A DNA stretch of 64,000 nt from Archilochus colubris (Eukaryota; Chordata; Aves; Apodiformes; Trochilidae): contig CM041085.1 of the NCBI GenBank assembly GCA_023079485.1, positions 34,333,121 through 34,397,120 on the forward strand. Direction: 5' to 3'. A program made the translations under genes and the position numbers. Numbering within the stretch: the stretch's first letter is position 1; every line of letters starts with the position of its first letter. Below are positions 49,834 through 61,303 of the stretch, piece by piece. The notes under the pieces were generated by a model, which worked only from the letters and a program-made list of their open reading frames with translations, was not told the origin of the DNA and made no database searches.

Positions 49834-52800
49834 TACTATATATGATAGTAAAAAACCACAGCAAAATAAATGACCAGCTAAAATGCCTACTTAAAAACTT
49901 CCAGGTTCAGTTGATTTTTAAGTGCCTGTGTTTGATAACACTTTGTCCAGCAATTTTTTGGATTTTGTCCAGTTCAAGGTTTCTCAGTCTGCATGTTGCT
50001 GAAGCAGTGGAGAGAAATATTGCATTCTAAAACAGATAAAATATTTCTGCTGTACTCCTTGCATATGTTTACTTTCCAAAACAAATAATTCTCTTTCAAG
50101 CTCTCAAATCACATGCCAAAATGCATAGATGGGATGGCTATCACCATACATTACTAACATTTTCCAATTCTGACTGTGAATACCTTGCTCTGCGTGGATT
50201 ATTTCTTGTCAAGTCTCAACACTCTGGGTTTATTTTTTATTGTGAAGATCTGGTGAATTAAACAATGATTACCTTGTGACAAGACATTCCCAAGAATCAA
50301 ACCAGTAAGCAAGAAGACATTCATCTCAAGTTATCAAGACTTTTGAACATATAAATTTCTCTATGGTGCTTGGTGTGAAAAATCAGGTTCTATCTGCTTT
50401 AAATGTAATAAACAGGAATACTTTGATAAAGGTGAAAGCGAGACACATCAGATAGCCTTAGAAAGCTTTACTCTTCCAGTAAATGCAGGAAGCTTATGTA
50501 CATTTCTTATTTCAAATGAGGAAGTTCCCAACGCAGCTTGAGAAACAAGTGGTTTGCTGGCAGTTACTGGTTTGCTTTTTCCTAGAGATGCACAGAAGGA
50601 ACGGTTAGTTGTATTCTTTCTTCTGCAACAATGCTAATTCCTTAAATATCCATTTTCTTTGCTGTCTGCCCATCAGCAATCCACAGCCTGAAATTTAATA
50701 GCATGAATTAGTACCCAATAGATGAGTTAATGACTCCCTGGTATCAGTGGCTCCATACTTCTCCAGCTGCTATATTTTTAAAAAAATTTTATGAACTGAC
50801 TTGCTGTGTATTAACAGATGGGTTTTGCATTTGTGCAGAACACAGACATTAGATTTTTTTGAGATAAAGATGACAACACAAATATCCTCCACAAAGCAGG
50901 AGGTAAAATGGTGAATACTTGTGCACTTGTGTATAGAGGGGAAGAGGTGAGAAGATGGTAGACTTCCTTGTACAAAATATTTTTAAGTATACTACTCTGA
51001 AGAAAACAGTATTTTTAAACACGATACATGGCAGATAAAAAAGAAACAGTTGCATTAAGCAGCTTCAAGAGTCAGCCTTAAAAAAAGAAAAGTCACCTCT
51101 TCTGTCCTTCCTCTTCCCTGAACATATAAAGAAGACAGTGATAAGATATACAGAGCTACTCGATGGTCAAATCAATTTCTTCTACTTTAAGCTCATGTAC
51201 GCTTCTGATATCTTCTCTAGGGCCTATTTAAAGGTGTATCTTTTATCACTGTTACCTTCACATACCTTATTGAGCACATTTAATAGCTGTATTAGCTGCA
51301 ACAGTTTATCTCAGGTCAATAAAGGGAAGACACCCAAAGAAAACTGGGGACACAATCCATCTTGGATAGTCCTGCGCTCTTCCTTAGTTTTGTTGTGTTT
51401 AATATTATTACTTCATTTTATTACAAAATGCATGACAAGAACAAACCATTCCCATTATAAAAATGTATCCATATGGGCACAAGCAATTTCAATTCACCTG
51501 GCAGACTATTATTAGCTTTATTTTTAGCCTGAAGCAGTAACTAATCACATTAATGGAGGGGGGGTTTATTTTCAAAGTGATGGAATAGAGAACTTCTCTC
51601 TAAACAGCAAGTGAGAGCTGCCTCTCACACACCTCTGCTGTGCTCTTGCTAGAGCTGCCCCATCTTCTCCCTCTGCACCACTTCTCAAATCACCACATTA
51701 TTTCTGGGTGCCATCTGTAAATGCTGTGCTAGTGACCCCTGCTGTGGCTCTACTTTTAGGGTGTTCCTGCACCACACCACAGAATTCTCATTAGCATCTA
51801 AATTAAGCTGTGGGTCACACATAAGGGACACAGCTGTTACTCAAATGTGTATGGAAGAAGGAGTAGTCTGTCATGGTAATACTCACATGCAAGCAATGGA
51901 GTGTGAAGCTGCCAGACCAAAACTCTGTGCTCCATTAGTGCAGGGCACAGATCTACACAGTTTGATACAGAAGGATCCAACACAGGGTCAGTTAGCCTGA
52001 TCAGGACCTTTATTTTTCCACTGTGCCATCATGCAACAACAATGTAGTACAGAATCCAATATTTTAGTGTTTTAGGGAGCTTAAGTAAGCTTAGTGCATA
52101 ACTTTGGCAGCATATGATTAAAAAAACCCAAACCCCAAAAAACACCGCCCCCCAATAAAAATATCCTAAAACCATTGACACTCACATTAAAAAGAGGTGT
52201 TTTCAATCCATCATTCTATATAACACAAGTAGAAAAATCACTCAGGAAAACAGTCCTCTCTCCCAAGTTTTGATCCACCATAACATATCAAAGCCTAAGT
52301 GTGGCACTTCCCAAAATTAAATTATCCAGAGCCTCAGGCCACTATAATTTTTCAGCAATGATTTTCTCCATTTGCAGTCTGATTTAAAACAACATGATTC
52401 CCTTTTCCAGACAGGAACACGGACAAATAGCAGTTAGAAGTGTATGCTTTCAGTAGTACAGTCCACAGCATTGTTTCTTTTCCTAATTTTTATTCCAGGT
52501 TTTTCTTATCTGGCAGCTTTAGCAAAGAATCAGCCACATAACATTAAAAGGAGCTTTCAGATGTTTGAGTTACCAACTGTAAAATCAAAGCAATAGGAAA
52601 ACATAGTTTAAAGTAGTGGGAGTAAATTAAAAACTTAGCTATGCTTGCAGGGACTGTATTTCCTCTCTCTCTCAGCAGCAGCTCCAAAGGCTGCTAGCAG
52701 TTGTAATATCAAAACACACTCTCACACTGGAGAAGACTCACTGCAAGGAGTAGAAATTACAAGAGATTATGCAAGACAAGATGGAGAAAAATACATGCTT

Positions 52801-55687
52801 ATGAATAAAAGTTTTCACAGGGCCTCTAAGAAAAGCAGTACAAAGACCTTTCACCTGTTACAGGACCAAAATAAGTGCTTCCTGATCCTATTGGTAGGCT
52901 ATGGCAGCTTTTGATAAACTGCATACATTACAAAAAAGGCTTTTTGCAGTGTATGTGAGGACACAGGAAATCTGAGAAAAGAGATCATGCAGTTAAAGAA
53001 AAGTAATTTTTGCAGCCTACTAAAAAAGCTGAGTGGTAAAATAACCTTTGCAAACAAAGATTTAAGAACTCTGTTACAATAGAAGCAAATAAAGAAAAAG
53101 TCTGTGGACTTTTTTCTAAAGAAAATACAGACTTTAAACAAAAAAAAAAATTTTCACATACAGACATTAATCTCTAAAGTATTTTTAAATTCAAGAACCA
53201 ATCTTTACAGCCTAATGCAGTCTCAAACTTTTTTTTTCCTCGGAAAATTTTATTTGTATGTAGAATGAATCATTAATACCCTCTTACTCTTTTTGGTTAA
53301 GCAACCAACTCTGTTTCGGGAACGAGTTTATCTAGGTCCAACCCTGACATCCAGTGGCCACTGTGGTTCATGGCACGTTCCTGAGGTCTCGACCATTTGA
53401 AGCTTGGCTTTAAGAGATGCTAGCTCTACCCTCCAGATAGATCAGAGACCTTTACTCTGCAGATAGATCAGCGCTTACATCAATAGATTTATGTGATTTC
53501 CATACGTAATCATAGGTTGTCTCAGATACTAATTGTTGATCAACATGATTTCAAAGATGTAAATGAAGTAAAATATTCTGATATTGTATCTAGTGGCATT
53601 CAGGACAAAAAAAAAATGGAAAAATCCTAAAATGATAAATTGTTCAGAAATCCTAATTGCATAAGCATATTACCACTGAATTATTCTTTCTCTATAAATA
53701 TGACTGTGTGCACATACGCATACCTATGTACATCCTCTCCTTCTCCCTAGCCACTTAATATTCCTAAACTTGAAATGAAAGTGCCCAAGTATGCAGGCAT
53801 TAATTTTGCATGGACATAACAGGAGAAAAACAAGGCCCAAACTCAGATTCTACTTTGATCTGGATGAAGACATTAAGAGAAAGGTAATACATTTGATTAT
53901 AATTCTTCAAAGTTAGCAGTGAAACCTTATATTTTTCAAGTGACACTTGAAGTTAGGTAATTACTTGTAAATATTTGTTAATTGCCCCTTGGTTGGTAAT
54001 TTTACAACCCACTTTTCTTCATAACATTGGCAACCTTGTCTGGTACTTTCACAGGAGTTTCTGATCAAAACCAATAGAGAGTGAAGTTTTGCTACATATT
54101 CTCCCAGAGCTCTGGGTGCCTGAACGAGGTGTTTTAATCTGCACCACTATGAAGCTTGCTGAAAAATTGAGGCTTAGCTTACACTTCCCTTTCAGGGTGT
54201 TTTTTTGAACTAAAACAAGAACACCTGTTTGGTTTAATGGGGCTATTACTCCTAGAAACTCCTGCACCAGCTGCAAGAGATGGATAAGCTTCTGAAGATG
54301 TTTTCTATTTCAAAACCTGATTATTTTAATGAATGTATATATCACCTGTCTTTGAGTTTCCAATATAATAAATGGAAAGAAGCTCTGAGATCAGCCCTAT
54401 GTGTCACTGTGTTGGCAATGAACATCTATCAAAAGTTAGCATGCTTTACACCATACTGCTCTTTACTACTCTTTATAAAGAGATGATTTAAAAAAGCAAT
54501 TACAGCTCTTTTTTTGTTGTTGTTTTTGTTTGTTTGTTTTTGTTTTGTTTTTTGCCTTTCTATATACCAGCATATATTATAAAATATAGAGGAACTGTGT
54601 TTGTTTGTTCTCTCTGGAAGCAAACACAGCCCACAATTGCTGTATCCAGCTGGGTAAAACTGCTTCCTGCTAAGTAAGCCCTGAATAGCACTGACTCAAC
54701 AGATTCTTGTAAAACTAATAAAAAATTATAGTTCTCATTTAGGGTTTCTTTTGCAATGAAGGGCAAGGACATTTCAGGGCACTGTTTGCTTTGTGTGCCT
54801 CCAGTGTTACGCTTGCTTTAAACAAGGGTCTTAGAATGATCTGGGTTTTCAGAGAACATATCTGTGGATTTCTTTTGACTACAGGACACGTAAGGAGAGA
54901 GGAAGAAATAGCTCATTGGAAAATTTCTAGCAATGTGTCTTTCCTATTTTAAAGCAAGTAATTAAAAAACTATTACCATATGAAAGCACAAATCATTTAT
55001 GTAATTTTAAACTTCGTATTATGTGAGCCCTTGAAGGGAACTGTGAAAGAAAGACTACCTTCTTGGTGGGTAAAATTTATTTCAAGATCCACTTTGACCA
55101 GAGAAAAAAGGCAGTGCAATTTATCATGTCTGTGGTTTATATTTGCTCGTAAGTCTAACACTCATGTAAAACAGTACCTGGACTGTAAAAAAAAAAAACA
55201 ACTTTTTGACCTAAACCCCTTGTCCCTGCTCAGCTGGAAAGCTTGCCTGGCGAAAAGTAGCCAAGAGCTCCCCACCTTCCAAAGGAGCAGGGACAAGACC
55301 TACAGCACTTTCCAGCTGCATGTAACAGACCTAACCTCCTCAAGCTGCTCATTTCGGGTGGATCCGCAAGCGCTGAGCTCTTCTTTATCCCTTCTCTATC
55401 TGGACTCTCCGTACCCGAGGTGCCAGGGAAGGGCAAGGCTCCAAGGCCTAATGGAAAGAAGCGCTCCGGCTGCTTTTGGCACCTCCAGGACATTCTTCTG
55501 GCTGCTGTATCCTTCTTCACAGCCAGACTTCCTACGTCACCTTTTTTTTAGGAAGGAAAACTGAAATGCAGTTGATACAGAGGCAGCACCAGGAGCTGTA
55601 GTAAGCAACTCCCTGCACCCTGAGGGTTTTGCTGCCCCTGCCATGCCCAGAGCCGGGGCCGGGCCTGCACCCCCAAGGCTGGCGCAG
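49834..55687. other. Gene-free intergenic stretch upstream of SF3B5
   Basis: No gene is recognised. Low-complexity tracts include A/C-rich DNA near 52120-52155 and a T/G-rich tract at 54508-54556. The longest open frame is 194 codons at 54980-55564 (plus). Its encoded protein has no recognisable domain and mixed composition, and it ends about 100 bases before the ZNF143-type promoter site, so it is more likely chance than a gene. Intergenic conserved elements could exist but cannot be judged from one genome. Confidence 0.45.
54508..54556 (+). repeat. T/G-rich low-complexity tract
   Basis: Poly-T broken by single G, with GTT and GTTT units. It is ordinary slippage-type DNA. Confidence 0.75.
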
Positions 55688-55923
55688 ACTACAACTCCCG
55701 TCATGCCCCTCCAGCTACGCATGCGCGCTCCATCCCCCTAGCGCCCTCCCTCCTGGAAGCTTGGGGGTTTTTTTAAAAAAAAATCAGTTCCAAGCGGATC
55801 AGAGCGTTCTGTGAATAAACAGTGCCGGCTTAAGAGCCAAGATGGGCGAATAGTTGCTGCTTCCTAGCCACAGGGGCGGAAAAGATACCTGGGCTAAAGA
55901 CCGTCACTTCCGCCCGCCATTTC
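55688..55923 (+). promoter_or_regulatory. SF3B5: SF3B5 promoter with ZNF143, NRF1, YY1 and ETS-type sites
   Basis: Four housekeeping-promoter motifs occur in order upstream of the start codon. ACTACAACTCCCGTCATGC at 55688-55706 matches the ZNF143/SBS consensus. ACGCATGCGCGC at 55717-55728 matches NRF1. CCAAGATGGGCG at 55837-55848 resembles YY1. ACTTCCG at 55906-55912 is an ETS core overlapping the approach to CCGCCATTTC (YY1-type) at 55914-55923. There is no TATA box in a usable place. Transcription probably begins around 55830-55930. ZNF143 plus NRF1 pairs are frequent in bidirectional promoters, so a divergent minus-strand transcript is possible. Confidence 0.75.
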
Positions 55924-55967
55924 ACCCAGCGCCTCCCCGCTCCGCCTGGGCTGCACTCGCCGCTGCC

Positions 55968-56228
55968 ATGACGGACCGCTACACCATCCACAGCCAGCTA
56001 GAGCACCTGCAGTCCAAGTACATCGGGACGGGCCACGCCGACACCACCAAGTGGGAGTGGTTGGTGAACCAGCACCGGGACTCGTACTGCTCTTACATGG
56101 GCCACTTCGACCTGCTCAACTACTTCGCCATCGCCGAGAACGAGAGCAAGGCGCGCGTCCGCTTCAACCTCATGGAGAAGATGCTGCAGCCCTGCGGGCC
56201 ACCCGCCGACAAGCCTGACGAGTCCTAG
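55968..56228 (+). CDS. SF3B5: Splicing factor 3B subunit 5 (SF3b10)
   Basis: Complete, intronless 86-residue protein, the same length as the mammalian family member. It begins MTDRYTIHSQLEHLQSKYIG and contains the invariant core WEWLVNQHRDSYCSYMGHFD (residues 30-49). From memory it differs from human only at the extreme C-terminus. SF3B5 is the smallest stable subunit of the SF3b complex in the U2 snRNP. It packs against the SF3B1 HEAT repeats and SF3B3, and SF3b recognises the intron branch point in the nucleus. The start is the ATG in context GCTGCCATGA. The frame stays open 38 codons further upstream, but that part overlaps promoter motifs and is not conserved protein. Usually multi-exon genes give intronless retrocopies, but this gene is natively intronless and has its own island promoter, so it is the real locus. 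It is divergent from STX11. Confidence 0.98.
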   Translation: MTDRYTIHSQLEHLQSKYIGTGHADTTKWEWLVNQHRDSYCSYMGHFDLLNYFAIAENESKARVRFNLMEKMLQPCGPPADKPDES

Positions 56229-56640
56229 TCTGCCCCGATCGGCTCCTGGCTCCCGGCTCCGGGGCAGGGTGCTGTAGGGGGGGGTTGGCCAGACGAGCGG
56301 CCGCAGCTCAGAGGCCGATCCTCCGGGTGTGTCGCCGTGGTGGCCCGGCCCGGATCCTCTCCGCTGAAGTTGCCGAAGACCGACCCCCCCAGCTCTCCCC
56401 CCGCCCCGGCTGCGTCTGGGTCCACAGGAGGTTCCAAGATGCTTCTGGGAAAACGGGGAGCGTTGGCATCCGCGGCCTTCGGACTTTGCCTCTCTCCGCT
56501 TTCTTTGTGTGATGTTCCCTCGAAGGACTCTTGACAGCGGGAAGTCTTGTAAATTGCCAGCTTCCACTCTTTCAGCTTGTACCGTTGTTCGGATTTTTTT
56601 GATATGAAAAATAATAAAACTCTCTGGGCATTTCTAACGT
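56229..56640 (+). other. SF3B5: SF3B5 3' UTR and polyadenylation signal
   Basis: After the TAG stop the sequence stays GC-rich for about 300 bases, then becomes T-rich. A canonical AATAAA lies at 56613-56618, with a G/T-rich stretch starting near 56640. Cleavage is expected at about 56630-56640, giving a 3' UTR of about 0.4 kb. No other gene starts within it. Confidence 0.85.
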
Positions 56641-59600
56641 GGCGTTTGGCGATCTGCTAATAAGTGCTCGTTGTTCTATAAGGAATGCTGATTACTCGGT
56701 ATTAGGTGTTCTGATACCTGCTGAGATGCAAGTCAGATACTTTACAGATAGCATTCTCACACCTAGGAGATCTCTCAGCAGAACTGCTTTCTGAGGAGAG
56801 ACAATAAGCTTGTTGACACTCAAGGGTTTTGATTTGTTAATATTTACTCTCTGGGGTCATCTGTGGTGCAGCATGTTAATTGTTACAGTGTTTAATAGTC
56901 TTAAAAACGGGTTTTCTCTAAATACCATTCCCTTGTCTCATCAACCTCTTGTCAGGTACTTTTTCAAACCTTGATCCTTTTGGATACAACTTAGATATGG
57001 GTTTTTTTCCCTTAATACTTTTTCATCTACTGAGTGAATTCTCTCCTATGTAACACTGAGTGTATCACTGCAGGGCTAGACAGTCTTACTATGGAAGAGA
57101 AGGTGCAGAGGCTTGGGAAAGGCTAAAATGTTTTGCCAAATGTCTTCTGCAAATTTCTCTTTCCCAAGAGGATAATAAGGGTTACTTACTGTTATGAAGT
57201 GAAATGCCTTGAGGTGACAGATTTTTATATCAGACTACAAACTGAACTGATGTTGATTTTTGTCACTTAAAATAGGTTCTATATGCACTTCTCATAGTAA
57301 AAATAAATTTTGAGTTCTAATGAGTGGGAAGACCTCAGAGTAAAACGTTCTTGAAGAGAGTTAAGTGCTCCCATCTTTCACATGGAGTATTGTAATTGGG
57401 AGTTTTTCTGTTGTTTTTTACATTGGAAATAGGCTTACCAATGATTTTGGGGTTTTTAAAATAAATCTGTGATCTCAAAACTTCTGAATTCTATTATCTT
57501 TTCAGTTTTTATTATCTTAGTTTTGTAAGAGTCAATCATAATACAGTAATGAAGTAGAAAAAGCATGTGAGCTCCCGAGGCCATGTCAGTACATCCATCT
57601 TCTGAAGACTTAAAAGGCAGCATTTTTCCATTTCCGTTGCACATACTGAGATGAGGACAAGGGTGAAGTGGTCTTAAATAAATTGTACCTGTATGTTTTG
57701 TGGGGAACTGTTGCAGTTTTCCATAAGTGAGGGAGATGTGTGGAAAACTTCCTGGTTTGGACTTTTCACGCAAGCTGGTGCAGGTAATTTGGAAAGAATC
57801 TGTTCCATATATACTGAGAAATGGTTTGCTTAACCAAGTTTGCACTCTTACTTGTAGGCACGCAATGCAGTCTTGCAAAAATATCTAAATATTTAAAAAT
57901 ATCTAAATTAAGGCTACTGTTACTCTTAGTGTCTGTTCTGTGACCAAATCCTGGGAACTTTCCTTTCTCCTGTCAAAACAGGCAGCATACTTGGTAAAAA
58001 AAGTCACATGGGAGAGTCATATGGGGAAAGTTGCTGCTGTTCCCATTTCTCTTGCCTTAACACACACCATAGTTAATCCAGAGAGAAAACAAAACGGGAG
58101 CATCACTTACTTCTGTGTAGTCCTGTAAGGTGTCTCGTCTGCTGGCAGCCAGCAGGCAGTTGATGTGTGCAACAGGCAGCACACGAGAAAAAGAACAATG
58201 CTTGAATCTTGCAGAAAAAACGTGCACATTTTCATGCTAAGAGAGTTTGTTTTCTTTAAATAACAATTATTTAATTACTATTTAATTAATTACTATTACT
58301 ATTAAATAAATTACTATTTAATTAATTTAAGCCAGAAAATAGTAATTTAGAAATGCACCACCACCTTAATTTAATTTAAAATTTAATTTAATTGTTATAA
58401 TGCTCTTGGTAATGTGGCTGTCTTTTAAGCTGTGTAGCATAAATGTAAGGTTTACTAATTATTTTATAAATCAAATCTTGACAGTTTACTCAATTTCTAT
58501 ATTCGTTACTTTTCATTGCAAGTGATTTTTCTTTTGCTACACCAGAGGGCAGCAAATGATGCTGCTATTCAGCTGAAGGCACAGGTAACTAGTAGAGTTG
58601 CATGCTATCTTTAAAAAGTTCCTTTGAAAAAATAGGTGGATACTTAAAACTTTCCAGTCGGCAGAAATACCGTTTTTTTCCCAATGGGTTAGTTCTAAGG
58701 ATTATAACAAATACTTTTTATTCACCATGCGTAACTAGAGGAGTATGGGACCCCCAGCACAATACCGTAGCTCTATAGTTCTGAAAAACTGAATTTTTAC
58801 ATTTATGATTTGTCAAAATTATAGCTGTGTGTTAGCATTTTCACAGTGAAACAATTGCACTAGTCAGTTGTTTTCTGCAAGCTGTAAAACTTGGGCCCCT
58901 TCTCTCACATCATATTCAGCATAAAAGTTATTTTTAGGCTCCTCTGCATATGTTACATTTTCATAGATGATAACATTCATAGTCTATTTCAGCATCAAGA
59001 TTTTACTTCAGCACATGAGATAATTCCTTTTTAATGCTGAACTGTTTTAATCATTGCTGGTTTCTGAATTTTTGTCAGAGTTCTGTTGATTCTGTCCTGT
59101 TGTACAGTTTGTCCAAAACAAAATGGGAAAAAAAAGATGCCAAAAACCTGTTTGGTTTTATAGTACACAAAGGAGGCTTAAACCTTCATTTACATCTTTT
59201 TTAGTTCCTTCTCAGTCATTACAACTTAGCTGTGATATATTTTGGTGTACTACTATTATTGCTTCCTATTGCAGTAGCACAAAAAATATGCTGGACTTTT
59301 CCCCCTAATCACCCTTCCCTCAACACATACCAGAACAGTCTCTGCCACAAACAGTTCAGTTCATAACTGGAATATATTTTTAAACCCACCTCAAACAGCT
59401 GAAATAGTTCTCCTCAGAAAAGTCTACTCAGACTCTGTGAAAAATAAACTCAGTCCAAAAATTTGAATTCATCATGGATAAATGAAATCATAACTCTGTG
59501 TAAAATGAAAAAAAAAATCCATTTTGAAGTGACTTGTGAAATTTCCTGACACACTCTGGTGATTGCAGATAAGGCTGATGGTTAGACCTGGACTAAGATG

Positions 59601-60696
59601 CAGCTGGTACAGGATTTTCTGAACTTTGCAGCATTTGTATTTTGTGTCCTATTTAGTATAAATAAATACTGAAACAACAAATGTATGATGCCAATGACTG
59701 GACAATATAGTAAACACTTGTGTTTTCTGTTTACTGCTGACAGGGTATAAATCACTTCTCACATGTACATCTTGAGTGCCATGCATGCAGATTCAGTAGC
59801 TCCTGCACCAAAAGGCTGAGGGTGCTTTTGACATTATTAGAGTACTGTTGCTATTGGTTTAAGGGATGACCATCATGAGAACAGCTGAGCTCACTGCACA
59901 CCTGCAACTGCTCAGCAGTGCCTTTGGGACACCTTTCAAAGTGTGAGGCCGGACTCTGCAAGGTATCACTGGGTCAGACTTGGTTGAGCAAGGGACTCCA
60001 TGGGCTGTCCTAAGAGAGTGACAGACCCATCCACAGGTGGGAAGGGGGCTTGCACCTACACCAGGGCTTTGGGGTTTTTCCAAGGAGCTACAAGAGGTTT
60101 TCATGCAAGTGTTGTTTGAAGAGCTATACACTGCTTTTCACTGCTTGTTAAAATGTTATTCTCCTAAGACATGGGTTCTGAAGCAGCTATTTGCAGATAA
60201 ATCTGTGAGCAATTCAACGTTTTGCACCGCAGAGCTAACTGCTGCTGTCCTGGGATGACCCTGGGGAGCTGGAGTAAGCGAGTGCTTTGGCAGACAGCTC
60301 ACCCAACCCTCTGCTTTGTGATTTTATTCCCAGTATTTTCACTGCTTGTTTATGATGAGGTTTTAAGGGAAAGAGATGATCCATATGCTCATCAACCAAG
60401 CTGGAGAGAGCAACTTGAACCCCTGGGATCTCAGCAGCAAGCACAGGCTGATTGCCTTGGTGGGAAGTCAAGACTTGGGGCAGTGCCATATGTTGGCCAC
60501 ATGTTGGCCCTATAAAGCCTTGCTCACTTGCAGGCTAAGACTGACCAACATCAGCAGGGCACTTGGATATTTGGGCCATTAGTCACCCTGACCTAGATCT
60601 CACCCAGCTTTTGCCATCCTTGCAGGATCTTCCCACTGAGTCACAGTGAGAGCTTCAGGTACTCAGCATCTCTCTGGATTGGACCTTTAGCTGACT
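56641..60696. other. Gene-free AT-rich stretch
   Basis: No coding exon or RNA gene is recognised. A strongly AT-rich block of TTTAATTA-like units lies at 58258-58400 and is bordered by TAACAATTA (58261-58269) and TAATTGTTA (58390-58398) in inverted orientation. The stretch just before 60696 ends in a sequence resembling a satellite monomer (see the CR1 at 60701). Confidence 0.45.
58258..58400. repeat. AT-rich block with terminal inverted repeat
   Basis: Almost pure A/T with repeated TTTAATTA and ACTATT units, flanked by a 9-base inverted repeat. It may be a decayed simple repeat. The inverted ends could equally be chance in such biased sequence. Confidence 0.45.
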
Positions 60697-60700
60697 CCTT

Positions 60701-61303
60701 ATCATAGAATCATAGAATTGGCTGGGTTGTAAGGGACATCTGAAATCATCAAGTCCAACCCTTGATCCGCTACTGCCGCAGTTACCAGACCATGGCACTG
60801 AGTGCCACATCCAGTCTCTTTTTAAATATCTCCAGGGATGGAGAATCCACTACTTCCCTGGGCAGCCCATTCCTATGTCTGATCACCCTCTCCGTAAAGA
60901 AATTCTTTCTAATATCTAACCTAAACCTCCCCTGGCACAGCTTGAGACCACACCCTCTTGTCTTGCTGAGAGTTGCCTGGGAAAAGAGACCAAACCCCAC
61001 CTGGCTACACCCTCCTTTCAGGTAGTTGTAGAGAGTGATGAGGTCTCCCCTGAGCCTCCTCTTCTCCAGACTGAACACCCCCAGTTCCCTCAGCCTCTCC
61101 TCATAGGGTCTGTGCTGGAGTCCCATCACCAGCCTAGTTGCCCTCCTTTGGACCCGCTCCAGGACCTCAATCTCCTTCCTGAACTGACGGGCCCAGAACT
61201 GGACACAGTACTCGAGGTGTGGCCTCACCAGCGCTGAGTACAGGGGAAGAATCCCTTCCCTGGACCAGTTGGCCATGCTGTTCCTGATACAGGCCAGGAT
61301 GCA
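60701..61303 (-). mobile_element. CR1 LINE 3' portion with a long open ORF2 remnant
   Basis: Reverse-orientation CR1 of about 600 bases, with terminal ATTCTATGAT repeats at the left and 5' truncation at the right. On the minus strand 60782-61276 stays open for 164 codons. It encodes the C-terminal end of the CR1 ORF2 protein, with [21 protein letters not shown] and [20 protein letters not shown]. The preserved frame and near-identity to the copy at 44757-45289 suggest a fairly recent insertion. The copy lacks the endonuclease and most of the reverse transcriptase and cannot move by itself. CCTTATCA occurs at both ends (60697-60704 and 61304-61311), and the right copy is already the start of the satellite array. 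Confidence 0.95.

Larger units (their letters stand above)
55660..56560 (+). other. SF3B5: CpG island over SF3B5
   Basis: GC- and CpG-rich DNA covering the promoter, the whole coding exon and most of the 3' UTR of SF3B5. It drops back to AT-rich DNA close to the polyadenylation signal. This is the usual pattern of a short intronless housekeeping gene. The high GC also explains the many overlapping open frames on both strands. Confidence 0.7.

Noticed and set aside
55854..55967. 38-codon in-frame N-terminal extension of SF3B5
   Set aside because: The region carries ETS and YY1 promoter motifs, and the family starts at MTDRYTIH with a good initiation context.
56225..56567. Minus-strand open frames over the SF3B5 coding exon and 3' UTR (up to 189 codons)
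   Set aside because: Antisense shadows of a GC-rich conserved gene, with no independent evidence.
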